From NCBI GenBank assembly GCA_031292275.1, contig JARLHL010000061.1, forward strand, positions 23,074 through 87,073: a stretch of DNA of 64,000 nt, given 5' to 3'. The notes beneath the pieces are model-generated. The model was not told where the DNA came from, searched no databases, and worked only from the letters and a program-made list of their open reading frames with translations. Of the stretch, positions 8,432 to 17,556 are shown one piece after another. Both the position numbers and the translations under genes were made by a program. Each line of letters starts with the position of its first letter. Position 1 is the stretch's first letter. The DNA comes from Desulfocapsaceae bacterium (GTDB lineage Bacteria > Desulfobacterota > Desulfobulbia > Desulfobulbales > Desulfocapsaceae).

Positions 8432-11011
8432 ATGATGCACTGGATTGTTATTGCTGCCGCTGCAACCGCCAGTTCCGTGTTCATACTGACTTTGGTGAAT
8501 GTTTATCTGCACCATCGCCACAGAGACGGTTTTTTAAAGCTCTGGGCCATCGCCTGGGGAATTCAGACATTCAGGTATCTCTGCCTGATAGCCTCGAATT
8601 TCTGGCCGGCCAATCTTATCCTGCAGGCAGCCTATTATCTCATCATTATTACCAGTGCCGTCGTGCTCCTGATCGGTACAAGGGCATTCATCGGTAAACC
8701 GACCCCAAAGTGGCTCCCCATTTCCGGGGCGATTGTATCTCTTTGGACTGTTTTTGCCATCTTTCACGGCATGCCCTTCATGGCCGTCGTTGTGCCTGCC
8801 TTTGCCTTTTCGTCTGTCACCTATATCCATTTGGGTTCCCAGATAATCAAAAAGGCAAGACCGGGAGCGCTGGCAAGCCGTCTGGTCGGCACACTCTTTA
8901 TCATCTGGGGGCTGCACCAGGCCGACTATCCCGTACTGCGTCCCATCGAATGGTTTGCCCCTTGGGGATTTCTCATGGGCAGCGCATTGGCCACCGCCAT
9001 CGCACTCGGCATGGTCCTGATCTATTTTGAGAAAACACTGCGAACTCTGAACGAGAAGGAATCCTTTCATCGCAACCTGATAGAATCCTCCCATGATTTG
9101 ATTTGGGAGATGGACGCCGATGGCGTTTACACCTATGTCAGCCCCTTAATTGAAGATCTGCTTGGCTATACCCCTGAAGAGGTTATCGGCAAAACACCCT
9201 TCGATCTGATGCCTGAAGCCGAAACAGCCGGCATCAGAAAGATTGTTACAGACATCTCCAGCAGGCGCCTGCCCTTTCACAGCCTGGAAAAGATCAACCT
9301 GCATAAGAATGGCGGCACAGTGATCGTGGAGACAAGCGGGGTCCCTTTTTTTGATGCCGGAGGGACATATCTCGGATACCGGGGGATGGACCTGAATATT
9401 ACCGAACGCAAACAGGCAGAGAATTCCTCCCGGGAGAGTCAGACCAAACTGGAAGCAGCAATGGCCAGTATGACGGACGCGGTCTCTATTTCCGACGCCT
9501 ACGGCCACTTCATCGAGGTCAACGACGCCTTTGCATCCTTCCACCGTTTCGAGAATAAGGCGGCTTGCTTTAAAAGAAGGGAGGAGTATCAGGATGTATT
9601 CGATTTTTCTGCTCTCTCAGGAGAACAGGTGCCAAAGGAAATGTGGCCTGTTTCCAGGGCGCTCCAGGGTGAGACTGTCTCCTCCATCGAATATACTCTT
9701 TGTCGTAAAGACACCGCAGAAAGCTGGTTCGGCAGCTTCAGCTTCAGTCCGATCCGCGACAAACACGGAACAATCGTCGGATCGGTTGTGGTTGCACGGG
9801 ATATCACGGAACTCAAACGCAATGAGGAGGCGCGACTGAAGCTTAAGGCGCAGCTCCAGCAGGCTCAAAAAATGGAAGCCATTGGCCAGCTTGCCGGAGG
9901 CGTTGCTCATGATTTCAATAATATGCTCAGCGTAATCTTAGGCCACACCGAGATGGCGATGGAAGGGATGGAGAAGACTCATCCGCTGTTCGCTGATCTG
10001 AAAGAAATTAATAACGCCGCCCAGCGTTCAGCCGGCATCACTCGGCAGCTCCTGTCCTTCGCCCGAAAACAAACGATCATCACCGAAGTGATCAATCTCA
10101 ATGTCACCGTCGAAGGCATGCTGAAGATGCTGACACGGCTTATCGGCGAAGGGATTGGCCTCATATGGGAACCGGGAGTCGATTTATGGTCGGTCATGAT
10201 TGATCCCTCTCAGATCGATCAGATCCTGGTCAACCTCTGCGTCAATGCCCGGGATGCAATTGCTGGTGTCGGAACAATCATTGTCAAGACCCGAAATATG
10301 ACTCTTACCGACAAGGACAGCCAACAGGCGCCATATCTTGTTGCCGGCGATTACGTGATGCTTGCCGTCAGTGACACGGGTTGCGGGATGAGCATGGAAA
10401 CGCAGAATCACATCTTCGAACCATTCTTTACCACCAAAGGGATAGGTGAAGGAACAGGAATGGGTTTAGCGACGATTTACGGGGTTGTCAAACAAAACAA
10501 AGGCTTCATAACCGTTTTTAGCGAACCTGGGCAGGGGGCGACATTCAAGATCTATATACCGAGGCACCTGAGCAGTGCAGAACAGGGCAACAGAGAGGAG
10601 GTACGCAGACCCGAAGGTGATAAGGATGAAACCATTTTGCTTGTGGAGGATGAGCCAACACTGATAAAAATGACCACGTCCATGCTGCAGCGTCTGGGCT
10701 ACTCGGTTGTGGCGGCGGCAACACCCCGCGAAGCTATTAATGCTGTCAACACATTCGGCAATGAAATCCATCTCCTGATAACAGATGTGATTATGCCGGA
10801 AATGAACGGCAAAGAACTGGCGGAAAAGCTTCTCACCATTCAACCCAATATGAAATGCCTGTTCATTTCAGGCTACACAGCCGATATAATCTCCAAGCAA
10901 GGCGTGCTGCAAGAAGGAGTGCATTTTCTCAAGAAACCGTTCTCCAAGAGGGAACTGGCAGCCAATGTCCAGGTGGCCCTGGGAGTAAAAGTTAAAATCG
11001 AGCCCCAGTAG
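8432..11011 (+). CDS. membrane-bound PAS hybrid sensor histidine kinase
   Basis: 859 residues. The N-terminal 205 residues form about seven hydrophobic helices (a 7TM-type sensor). Two PAS domains follow (about 215-335 and 345-460; the first has YVSPLIEDLLGYTPEE). The kinase core has the H-box GGVAHDFNN (about 488) and an ATPase domain with GCGMS and GTGMGLATIYG (about 590-710). A C-terminal receiver (about 735-855) has the phosphoacceptor Asp in ITDVIMP (about 784) and the conserved KP in FLKKPF. All phosphorelay residues are present. GAGGTAG upstream supports the ATGATG start. No response regulator with an output domain is adjacent, so the target is unknown. Confidence 0.9.
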   Translation: MMHWIVIAAAATASSVFILTLVNVYLHHRHRDGFLKLWAIAWGIQTFRYLCLIASNFWPANLILQAAYYLIIITSAVVLLIGTRAFIGKPTPKWLPISGAIVSLWTVFAIFHGMPFMAVVVPAFAFSSVTYIHLGSQIIKKARPGALASRLVGTLFIIWGLHQADYPVLRPIEWFAPWGFLMGSALATAIALGMVLIYFEKTLRTLNEKESFHRNLIESSHDLIWEMDADGVYTYVSPLIEDLLGYTPEEVIGKTPFDLMPEAETAGIRKIVTDISSRRLPFHSLEKINLHKNGGTVIVETSGVPFFDAGGTYLGYRGMDLNITERKQAENSSRESQTKLEAAMASMTDAVSISDAYGHFIEVNDAFASFHRFENKAACFKRREEYQDVFDFSALSGEQVPKEMWPVSRALQGETVSSIEYTLCRKDTAESWFGSFSFSPIRDKHGTIVGSVVVARDITELKRNEEARLKLKAQLQQAQKMEAIGQLAGGVAHDFNNMLSVILGHTEMAMEGMEKTHPLFADLKEINNAAQRSAGITRQLLSFARKQTIITEVINLNVTVEGMLKMLTRLIGEGIGLIWEPGVDLWSVMIDPSQIDQILVNLCVNARDAIAGVGTIIVKTRNMTLTDKDSQQAPYLVAGDYVMLAVSDTGCGMSMETQNHIFEPFFTTKGIGEGTGMGLATIYGVVKQNKGFITVFSEPGQGATFKIYIPRHLSSAEQGNREEVRRPEGDKDETILLVEDEPTLIKMTTSMLQRLGYSVVAAATPREAINAVNTFGNEIHLLITDVIMPEMNGKELAEKLLTIQPNMKCLFISGYTADIISKQGVLQEGVHFLKKPFSKRELAANVQVALGVKVKIEPQ

Positions 11012-11158
11012 GTCTCTCTCTACAGCTTCTTCCGGTTTATAAGGGAGCGCGAGGCGGATCGGTTCCGATTTTCCCCGACGGGGACCTCTTCAGGAATGGA
11101 GAGCCAATCCGGGCGAGGTCAGGAAGTGTTTCCGGGAACCCGATGTCTTTTCAGCGCT

Positions 11159-11602
11159 TCATCGCTTATCTGCGAAGAGTGCATCCTTGACACATTTCAG
11201 CATGACCTGGTAACTTCCGCCCATTGCATCTGATGCATTTATGCAGTGACCGATTATTTTTTTTGGTATTGGTATATCAATATCTGAAAGCTCATCGATG
11301 GAAAATTGTTCATTCAACAGGCATTGGTTCTCCACCGACCGATTCTCGCCGGCAGCTTTTCCGACCTGGTGACAATAGTCACTGATTTTTTCTCCGATAA
11401 AACTCAGCGGTATTTTTTCGCCCATCGGTCCGTCCCCCCGCACAGCATCAGGAGAAAAGGCCTGGGCAATCGGCTGTCTGACAAAGATTTTCTGCCATCC
11501 CGCTATCCCTAAAAGGCTCAGGCCTGTCAGACAGAAAATTGCAGCCAGCCTCCGCAGCCTGTATCTTTTTTTTGCCATCCAGTAGTCAGTGTCACTCATC
11601 AT
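11159..11602 (-). CDS. single-pass membrane protein, unknown function
   Basis: A 147-residue protein when started at the ATG pair at 11602/11599; an in-frame ATG at 11689 would add 29 polar residues without a better ribosome site. A basic stretch (KKRYRLRR) precedes one transmembrane helix (AAIFCLTGLSLLGIAGW), giving an N-in topology with about 105 residues outside the cytoplasm. The outer part has three cysteines. I recognise no domain. It lies downstream of the SprT-like gene on the same strand and may be co-transcribed with it. Confidence 0.55.
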   Translation of the reverse strand: MMSDTDYWMAKKRYRLRRLAAIFCLTGLSLLGIAGWQKIFVRQPIAQAFSPDAVRGDGPMGEKIPLSFIGEKISDYCHQVGKAAGENRSVENQCLLNEQFSIDELSDIDIPIPKKIIGHCINASDAMGGSYQVMLKCVKDALFADKR

Positions 11603-11746
11603 TGCAACCTTTTTCCCTTCACCGCTTTCACTGCCTGAAATCCGCTTTTCCAGCAAGAAAGATTTCCCTCTTACCATATCCCCAGTCATTGAAACGCATC
11701 CTGGAAGATTCGCAGCCCTCCCCCCACAACGGCTATAATGCTTCCG

Positions 11747-12946
11747 TCACTCCAGGAGTTTACAGGCATTGTCAAAGGATTCTGCGATCCCCTGATAAAG
11801 CACAATGGTTCGCCCCGTCCTGATCCCCTGATCGTATGTCTCCTTATAGATCTGCACATTGCCGGCTGCCCTGCCGGATAGCCTGGGATATCGGCTCCGG
11901 ATAAACTGCTGCAGGGCACGGTCGGCAACCAGAAGCCCCCCGGCCGCTGAGGAAGATCGCATATTCGGTGGATAGCGTGCGTCAGAACCGGCCTCGTCAC
12001 TCTGCTCCGTCAGCCGGTCGCTCAAGCCTTTGAGAAGACCGAGATAGTAGCTTTTTTTCGCAATCCTCCCATTCCCCTGAACAGGATGCGCACGCTCCTG
12101 CCACAGGGCGGAAAGCTTCTGCTCCAGAAAATCATAGCAGTACTCGGCAATCTGCACATTTGCCTGCTTCCCGAAGAGTTCAAAGGTCTTATATATTTCA
12201 TCAGTACCGGGATCATAGAGGCTGGAACTGACGGCTTCAACATGAAAGTGCTTTGTCAGGATCGCGATGATCCGGCGCTGATATTCAGCAATCCTTTTTT
12301 TCTTCCTGTTGATTATCAGATAGACAAAATTGTGCTGAGAGTCATCAGGCAACTGGGCCAGATTGTGTTTCTCCAGCAGACGCCCAGCCATTTTCATGGC
12401 CAGGGCAGCTTCATGTTCATTGGCCGATTGAGACAGGGCCAGAAGTTTCCGTATCTTTTCTACGATCTTCCGGGAAGCGTCATCACAACTGCCACAGCCC
12501 CGCCTCTCCCCGGCCAGGGACAAGTCACCCTGAGCATGAGAGAACCTCTCGGGCAGCCCCAGCTGAGCGCAGGTCTTGAGAAAGAGTTCTCCATGCCCCC
12601 CGGTCTGATCGTGATACATCTCCGAGCAGACCTGATGGGCAATTTCATGTTTCAGGATCTGCAAGGTGATATCCCAGGGGTAGTTGCGGATCAAAAAACT
12701 GCTGATTCTGATCTCCCTGGTCTCCGGCCGCCATAGCCCCAATTGCCTTTTGGATTCAGAAATTGCAAAAACAGGAGGGTCCAATGTCAGTCTGTACTGA
12801 TAACAGATTGCATAAAATTCACGCTGAAGCTGCCTGTTCCATAAACGGTAATACGCAGAGAAATCCTTCAATAACGGCTCCATTGCATACCCGCTGGCCA
12901 CGAGTTTCCCGTTCAGGGATATCGCGGACCACAGGTATCGATACAT
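11747..12946 (-). CDS. SprT-like zinc metalloprotease domain fused to DUF2786
   Basis: 399 residues. The N-terminal part (about residues 35-150) is SprT-like: HEIAHQ at about 100-105 supplies the two zinc histidines and catalytic Glu, followed by HGELF with a further ligand candidate. After a cysteine pair (GCGSC) comes a DUF2786-type segment (KIRKLLALSQSANEHEAALAMKMAGRLL pattern, about 160-195) and an associated C-terminal region to about 320. SprT/Spartan proteins cut DNA-protein crosslinks, and DUF2786 is common in phage-related and uncharacterised proteins. The role here is inferred as protein or DNA-adduct processing. The start is uncertain: the ATG at 12946 lacks a ribosome site, and an in-frame ATG 21 codons later is possible. 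Confidence 0.7.
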   Translation of the reverse strand: MYRYLWSAISLNGKLVASGYAMEPLLKDFSAYYRLWNRQLQREFYAICYQYRLTLDPPVFAISESKRQLGLWRPETREIRISSFLIRNYPWDITLQILKHEIAHQVCSEMYHDQTGGHGELFLKTCAQLGLPERFSHAQGDLSLAGERRGCGSCDDASRKIVEKIRKLLALSQSANEHEAALAMKMAGRLLEKHNLAQLPDDSQHNFVYLIINRKKKRIAEYQRRIIAILTKHFHVEAVSSSLYDPGTDEIYKTFELFGKQANVQIAEYCYDFLEQKLSALWQERAHPVQGNGRIAKKSYYLGLLKGLSDRLTEQSDEAGSDARYPPNMRSSSAAGGLLVADRALQQFIRSRYPRLSGRAAGNVQIYKETYDQGIRTGRTIVLYQGIAESFDNACKLLE

Positions 12947-13073
12947 ATTTGCTGAAAAGGTGAGACATTCTCACCCAAAAGGTCATTTCAAGCTTGTTAC
13001 ACACCACATTTTTCAGTAAGGTCAGAATGCTTTTTCAATTATTCTTTCACCCTGATCTTTTTATGATTCCGGA

Positions 13074-14366
13074 GTGAACGATATACATCCACAGCCTGCA
13101 TTGCCCCAATATTTTATGAATTTTTTCAGCCGGCGTCCATTGTTATTATACAGTTATCTGGCCACGGAGGTTCTTTCTCCGTTCTTCGCCAGTTTCCTTA
13201 TCATGAACTGCGTCTTTTTTCTAGTCAAGCTCATTCCATTTCTCAACGCCGTCCTGGAATTGAATATCGATTTTGCTGATTTTTTCCGTCTGTTCTCCTA
13301 TCTCTTCCCCAATATGTTCCTCTATTCAATCCCCATGGCGGCGATGATCGGGATCATCATCAGCTTTACCAGGATCTCCAATGATTCAGAGATACTGGCC
13401 CTGAAGGCCTGCGGAATCAGCGTCTACCAGATCCTTCCGCCTGTTGTCGTGATTTCCCTGGCCATATCACTGATAGCCGGATATTTCTCCATCGAGCTCG
13501 TTCCTGCCGGAGATACGGCGATGAAGCAGCTCATGTTTCAGTTGGCTAAAGAAAAGGTCGATAAAGGGATTAAGGAGCATGAGTTCACCGAGGCCCTGGG
13601 AGACCTGGTCGTCTATGTAGGGAGGATTGATCGGGACACAGGCAACTGGCAGAACGTATGGGTTTCAGATATGCGTGGCCAGACAGTGCCGACCATAACT
13701 ATGGCCAAGTCAGGACAGATGTTCACTGAACTCGACAAGATGCAGGTCACCATCGTCCTCGAGAACGGAAGCCTGCATCGTTCCGTCAACAACCAGTCCC
13801 AGATAGTCACATTCGACAAATATCGCCTCAGCATCCCGATTCAGCCGCCGAACCAGGACGCGGATAATATTTCCCGAGGCGCGATGACCATGTCGCAATT
13901 ACAAAAAATGGCACAAGAGGTGGGACCGGACACCCCCTCGGGCCGGGAGTGTCTGGTCCATTATCATAAGCGCCTTGTCCTTCCCGCCGGATGCTTTCTC
14001 CTCAGTCTGATCGGTTTTTCCCTGGGCCTGCAATCCGGTCCGGGAAAACCTGCAGTAGGCGTCCCGCTGGGCCTTCTCTTTTTTATTATTTATTATGTAT
14101 GTTTTACCATAGGAAAAAGACTTGCCGAGTCCACATCGCTGCCGGTCGGCGCGGCAATGTGGAGCCCGGATATCCTGTTTGCGCTGGTTATGATTTTCAT
14201 GATTCATATAACCGCCAAGGAACGCCCGTTCCTTCCCTACAATTTCCAGGAAAAATGTCACGTTCTGGCCGTATACCTGACGTCCAAGATCAGGTTTTCC
14301 CGAACAGGAGGCTCACGCGGTCAAAAAACTGAAGACAAGGGGACATCCGGCAAACCACAGACATGA
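13074..14366 (+). CDS. lptF: LptF/LptG family LPS export permease
   Basis: 430 residues with the YjgP/YjgQ layout: three N-terminal membrane helices (about residues 25-130), a large periplasmic beta-jellyroll (about 150-290), and three C-terminal helices (about 310-390). The family forms the membrane half of the LptB2FG transporter that pulls LPS from the inner membrane. The order and the ILALKACGIS coupling helix after TM2 are typical. The start is GTG at 13074; an ATG at 13116 is an alternative, and neither has a strong ribosome site. Only one permease gene is present, so its partner must lie elsewhere. F rather than G is a guess. Confidence 0.85.
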   Translation: MNDIHPQPALPQYFMNFFSRRPLLLYSYLATEVLSPFFASFLIMNCVFFLVKLIPFLNAVLELNIDFADFFRLFSYLFPNMFLYSIPMAAMIGIIISFTRISNDSEILALKACGISVYQILPPVVVISLAISLIAGYFSIELVPAGDTAMKQLMFQLAKEKVDKGIKEHEFTEALGDLVVYVGRIDRDTGNWQNVWVSDMRGQTVPTITMAKSGQMFTELDKMQVTIVLENGSLHRSVNNQSQIVTFDKYRLSIPIQPPNQDADNISRGAMTMSQLQKMAQEVGPDTPSGRECLVHYHKRLVLPAGCFLLSLIGFSLGLQSGPGKPAVGVPLGLLFFIIYYVCFTIGKRLAESTSLPVGAAMWSPDILFALVMIFMIHITAKERPFLPYNFQEKCHVLAVYLTSKIRFSRTGGSRGQKTEDKGTSGKPQT

Positions 14367-14665
14367 TTCCGCTCGGACATGAAGCAGGAACTCCGGTTCA
14401 GATGGCGGGCTCTCTGCCTTTCGAAACATATCTGCGATTGCATGAGGAGAACTCCTCTGACAGATCCCGCTGAAAGGCCGAAGGCTGAAATGCCGCCCCC
14501 CTTCCCTTCCATCCCGCAAATCCCCCCGGAATTAAACAAAATTCTAGTAGAATTTTCGATAATGCGCTATTATGTAAAGATAAAATATATGTAATTGCCG
14601 GCCCTAACCTCGGCAAGAACCTTCATTATCGGCTCAAAGAAACCTGTACCAGAGGAGAACAGTTC
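14367..14665. other. 299-base spacer upstream of nnr
   Basis: No credible gene. A perfect 9-bp palindrome, AAAATTCTA-g-TAGAATTTT at 14538-14556, sits in an AT-rich stretch about 110 bases before the nnr start and could be an operator or part of a promoter. The final bases give an AGAGGAGAAC ribosome site for nnr. Confidence 0.45.
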
Positions 14666-16276
14666 ATGAAATTACCAAGAGCCCATGAAATGCAAACCCT
14701 TGACAGATGCGCTATTGAGGATTTCGACATCCCCGGCATCGTCCTGATGGAAAATGCCGGACTGGGCTCAGTACTGATGATGGAAAAGGAACTCGGCCCG
14801 GCGAAAAATCATTTCGCGGTCATCTTCATAGGGCCTGGAAATAATGGCGGGGATGGGCTGGTTATTGGGAGGCATCTGCATCAGCGCGGCTGTGAGCCGG
14901 TCTTCTTCTTTCTTGTCAATCCCGATGAGCTGAAAGGAAGCGCCGCCACCAATCTGAACATTATCAGAAAGCTGAAACTCCCCTATCATGTGATTGCAGA
15001 CATGCCTCGTGTCCAGACGATTCCGGTTCTATTCAAGCAGATGGAATCACGCGGGAAGCCCTGCTACGCCCTGATCGACGCAATCTTCGGCATCGGCCTG
15101 ACCCGTCAGGTATCCGATCATTTCGCCGCCGCCATTGATCTGATCAACAGCCCGGATTTCGCCCATACCATCCCGAGGATCTCTGTGGACATCCCCTCCG
15201 GTATGGACTCGGACAGCGGCAGAATCCAGGGAAAAGGCGTCAAGGCTGATCTCACTGCGACTTTCGGGTTTGCCAAACCCGGCCAGATAATGCACGGCGG
15301 CGCCGGATTGACCGGAAAACTGCATATCATAGACATCGGCATTCCGCCTGAGGTGTTCCGGAAGGTGCCTGTACCAACCGAGCTGATCTCAGAAGATATG
15401 GCCGCACATTGGCTCAGGCAACTCACCCGCGACAAATCCTCTCATAAGGGGACCCATGGTCATCTGCTCATTCTCGCCGGGTCCATCGGTAAGACGGGAG
15501 CGGCCATTCTCAGCGCCAGAGGTGCATTGCGAAGCGGCTGCGGTCTGGTCAGCCTCTGTGTCCCGTACGATCTCAACCCCATCTTTGAGGCCAGTCTTAT
15601 TGAAGCGATGACCATTCCCCTGCCCACCTCCTCGTCTATCCTCAATATGAGTGATCTGCCGGTTATCGAGAAACAACTGCGGGAAAAAGAAGCTGTTGTC
15701 CTCGGCCCCGGTCTGGGTACCGATCCAAGGACCGCAGACCTGGTGCTCCACCTCTACAACACCGTGCCCCAACCCATGGTGATCGATGCGGACGCCCTCA
15801 ATGTCATGGCCGCCAACAGACACCTGTTACAAAATCCCGCCGGGCCGCGAATCCTGACCCCACACCCCGGCGAACTGGCACGCCTCATTGACTCCACAAC
15901 CAGCGAGATCCAAAACGATCGTCTGCAGGCGGCCAGGACCGCATCCGATATCTATAATCACGATACTGGCGGGAATGTCATTATTGTCCTGAAGGGAGAT
16001 GGAACCATAGTGGTTTCAAGTGATGGCAATGCCATGATAAATATTACCGGCAATCCCGGAATGGCAACGGGAGGCATGGGCGATGTCCTCAGCGGAATCA
16101 TCGGCGCCCTGGTATGCCAGGGGCTTTCCTGCCAGCAGGCTGCCGGTGCCGGCGTATTTCTCCACGGCACCGCGGGTGACGGTCTTTTTGCCAAGACAGG
16201 CCATGGCTATACCGCAACGGAACTTGCCGATAATATTCCCGTAACACTGAAAAGTTATACCCAGGAGACACCATGA
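14666..16276 (+). CDS. nnr: bifunctional NAD(P)H-hydrate epimerase / ADP-dependent dehydratase
   Basis: 536 residues with the standard two-domain fusion. The N-terminal YjeF_N Rossmann domain (about residues 1-215; GPGNNGGDGLVIGRHL at about 56-71) epimerises damaged NAD(P)HX. The C-terminal carbohydrate-kinase-like domain (about 235-530; HPGELARL, NPGMATGGMGDVLSGI near 465-480) dehydrates S-NAD(P)HX using ADP. Both active regions look intact. The start ATG has AGAGGAG upstream. The stop overlaps the next ATG in an ATGA junction, so the CBS protein is translationally coupled. Confidence 0.95.
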   Translation: MKLPRAHEMQTLDRCAIEDFDIPGIVLMENAGLGSVLMMEKELGPAKNHFAVIFIGPGNNGGDGLVIGRHLHQRGCEPVFFFLVNPDELKGSAATNLNIIRKLKLPYHVIADMPRVQTIPVLFKQMESRGKPCYALIDAIFGIGLTRQVSDHFAAAIDLINSPDFAHTIPRISVDIPSGMDSDSGRIQGKGVKADLTATFGFAKPGQIMHGGAGLTGKLHIIDIGIPPEVFRKVPVPTELISEDMAAHWLRQLTRDKSSHKGTHGHLLILAGSIGKTGAAILSARGALRSGCGLVSLCVPYDLNPIFEASLIEAMTIPLPTSSSILNMSDLPVIEKQLREKEAVVLGPGLGTDPRTADLVLHLYNTVPQPMVIDADALNVMAANRHLLQNPAGPRILTPHPGELARLIDSTTSEIQNDRLQAARTASDIYNHDTGGNVIIVLKGDGTIVVSSDGNAMINITGNPGMATGGMGDVLSGIIGALVCQGLSCQQAAGAGVFLHGTAGDGLFAKTGHGYTATELADNIPVTLKSYTQETP

Positions 16277-16722
16277 AGACAGCAGCAGATATAATGACCG
16301 CACAGGTCATCACCGTCACCGCCGAGACTACGGTACAGGAGCTCGCCAAGCTCCTGTCCGACAACAATATCAGTGGTGCGCCGGTAGTGGATGACGCAGG
16401 GAACCTTCTCGGGGTGGTCACCGAAAGCGACCTCATTTACCAGACGAAGAAGCTGCACATCCCCACCGTCGTCACGATCCTTGACTCAATTTTCTTCCTT
16501 GAGAATCCGGACCGGATGGAAAAGGAAATCAAGAAAATGGCAGGAACCAGGGTCCTCGATATTTACTCACCAAGCCTGACGGTGGTCCAGCAGGACACAA
16601 GCCTTGAGGATATTGCCACCATAATGGCGGAAAAAAATATCCATACCCTGCCGGTGGTTCGGGACAAAAGACTGGTTGGGGTAATCGGGAAAAAGGACAT
16701 CATCAAAACACTGATCCCTTAA
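16273..16722 (+). CDS. tandem CBS-domain protein
   Basis: 149 residues made of two CBS modules (about residues 1-60 and 90-149) and nothing else. Each has the typical MTAQVITVTAETTVQELAKLL or TSLEDIATIM-type start and a GVVTESDL or GVIGKKDI end. Such stand-alone pairs bind adenine nucleotides and act as energy sensors for partner proteins. It overlaps nnr by 4 bases (ATGA) and so is made with the NAD(P)HX repair enzyme. A link between adenylate binding and nicotinamide repair is a reasonable inference but is not shown. It converges on ung, with only 1 base between the stops. Confidence 0.88.
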   Translation: MKTAADIMTAQVITVTAETTVQELAKLLSDNNISGAPVVDDAGNLLGVVTESDLIYQTKKLHIPTVVTILDSIFFLENPDRMEKEIKKMAGTRVLDIYSPSLTVVQQDTSLEDIATIMAEKNIHTLPVVRDKRLVGVIGKKDIIKTLIP

Positions 16723-16723
16723 G

Positions 16724-17389
16724 CTACCAGATGATAGCCTCAAATCCGTGGTCCGTCAGGTAATGGTTGCATCTGACGAACACATCTGATCCGAGGAAAC
16801 CCCGGTGTGCCGAGAGCGGAGAGGGGTGGCTGGTCCTTAGGATCAGATGTTTTTTTTCATCGATCATCGCCGCTTTTTTTTGGGCAAAGGAACCCCAGAG
16901 CATAAAAACAATATGCTCCTTTTCCTTTGATATCGTTTCGATAATATTGTCAGTCAGGATCTGCCAGCCCAGATTGGCATGGGAATTCGGACTCTTTGCC
17001 CTAACCGTCAGACTTGCGTTGAGCAGAAGGACACCCTGCCTGGCCCAGCGGGTCAGGTCCGTCTGCAGAGATTTCTGCTCCCCGCCATAGACGCTCCTGT
17101 TGATCTCCTTGAAAATATTAAGCAGGGATGGAGGCGTGGGGATCCCCTCACGAACGGAGAAACACAGCCCGTGGGCCTCAGCCCCCAGCCCGGGATGTTC
17201 GTTGAAATAGGGGTCCTGGCCGAGAATCACCACCCTCAGGATGTCAAGGGAGGTGAGGCGCATGGAGTTAAAAACCATTTCCCGGGGCGGAAAGACCTTT
17301 CTGCCGCAGGAGGCCTCCCCGAAGGCCTTCCCGAGCAACTCCTTATGGTATCCTTGCCGCATCAGCGGCACCTGTTCTTCCCAGAGCAT
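16724..17389 (-). CDS. ung: uracil-DNA glycosylase, family 1, with altered catalytic loop
   Basis: 221 residues from the ATG at 17389 (GGAAG upstream); a GTG at 17437 gives 237. It removes uracil from DNA at the start of base excision repair. Family 1 hallmarks are present: VVILGQDPY, the PPSLLNIFKE stretch, RQGVLLLN, LWGSFAQKK and the DNA-intercalating HPSPLSAHRGF loop. The water-activating loop is odd: where common UNGs read DPYHGPxQAHGL, this one reads DPYFNEHPGLGAEAHGL. The catalytic Asp and Tyr stay, His becomes Phe, five residues are inserted and the Gln is Glu. Family membership is sure; full activity is likely but needs a test. Confidence 0.92.
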   Translation of the reverse strand: MLWEEQVPLMRQGYHKELLGKAFGEASCGRKVFPPREMVFNSMRLTSLDILRVVILGQDPYFNEHPGLGAEAHGLCFSVREGIPTPPSLLNIFKEINRSVYGGEQKSLQTDLTRWARQGVLLLNASLTVRAKSPNSHANLGWQILTDNIIETISKEKEHIVFMLWGSFAQKKAAMIDEKKHLILRTSHPSPLSAHRGFLGSDVFVRCNHYLTDHGFEAIIW

Positions 17390-17556
17390 CGATTCTTCCC
17401 ACCCGTTATATATCCACCACTGTACAAACCGCCCCACCGCCTCCCCGCAATATCACAGGGAGAATGCAGCTTCATATCAACCAGGACGGCTGGACCATAC
17501 CGGCCAGCCTCAACAGTCTCTTAAAACTCGTCACACAGGCATGACAAGACCGCTAC

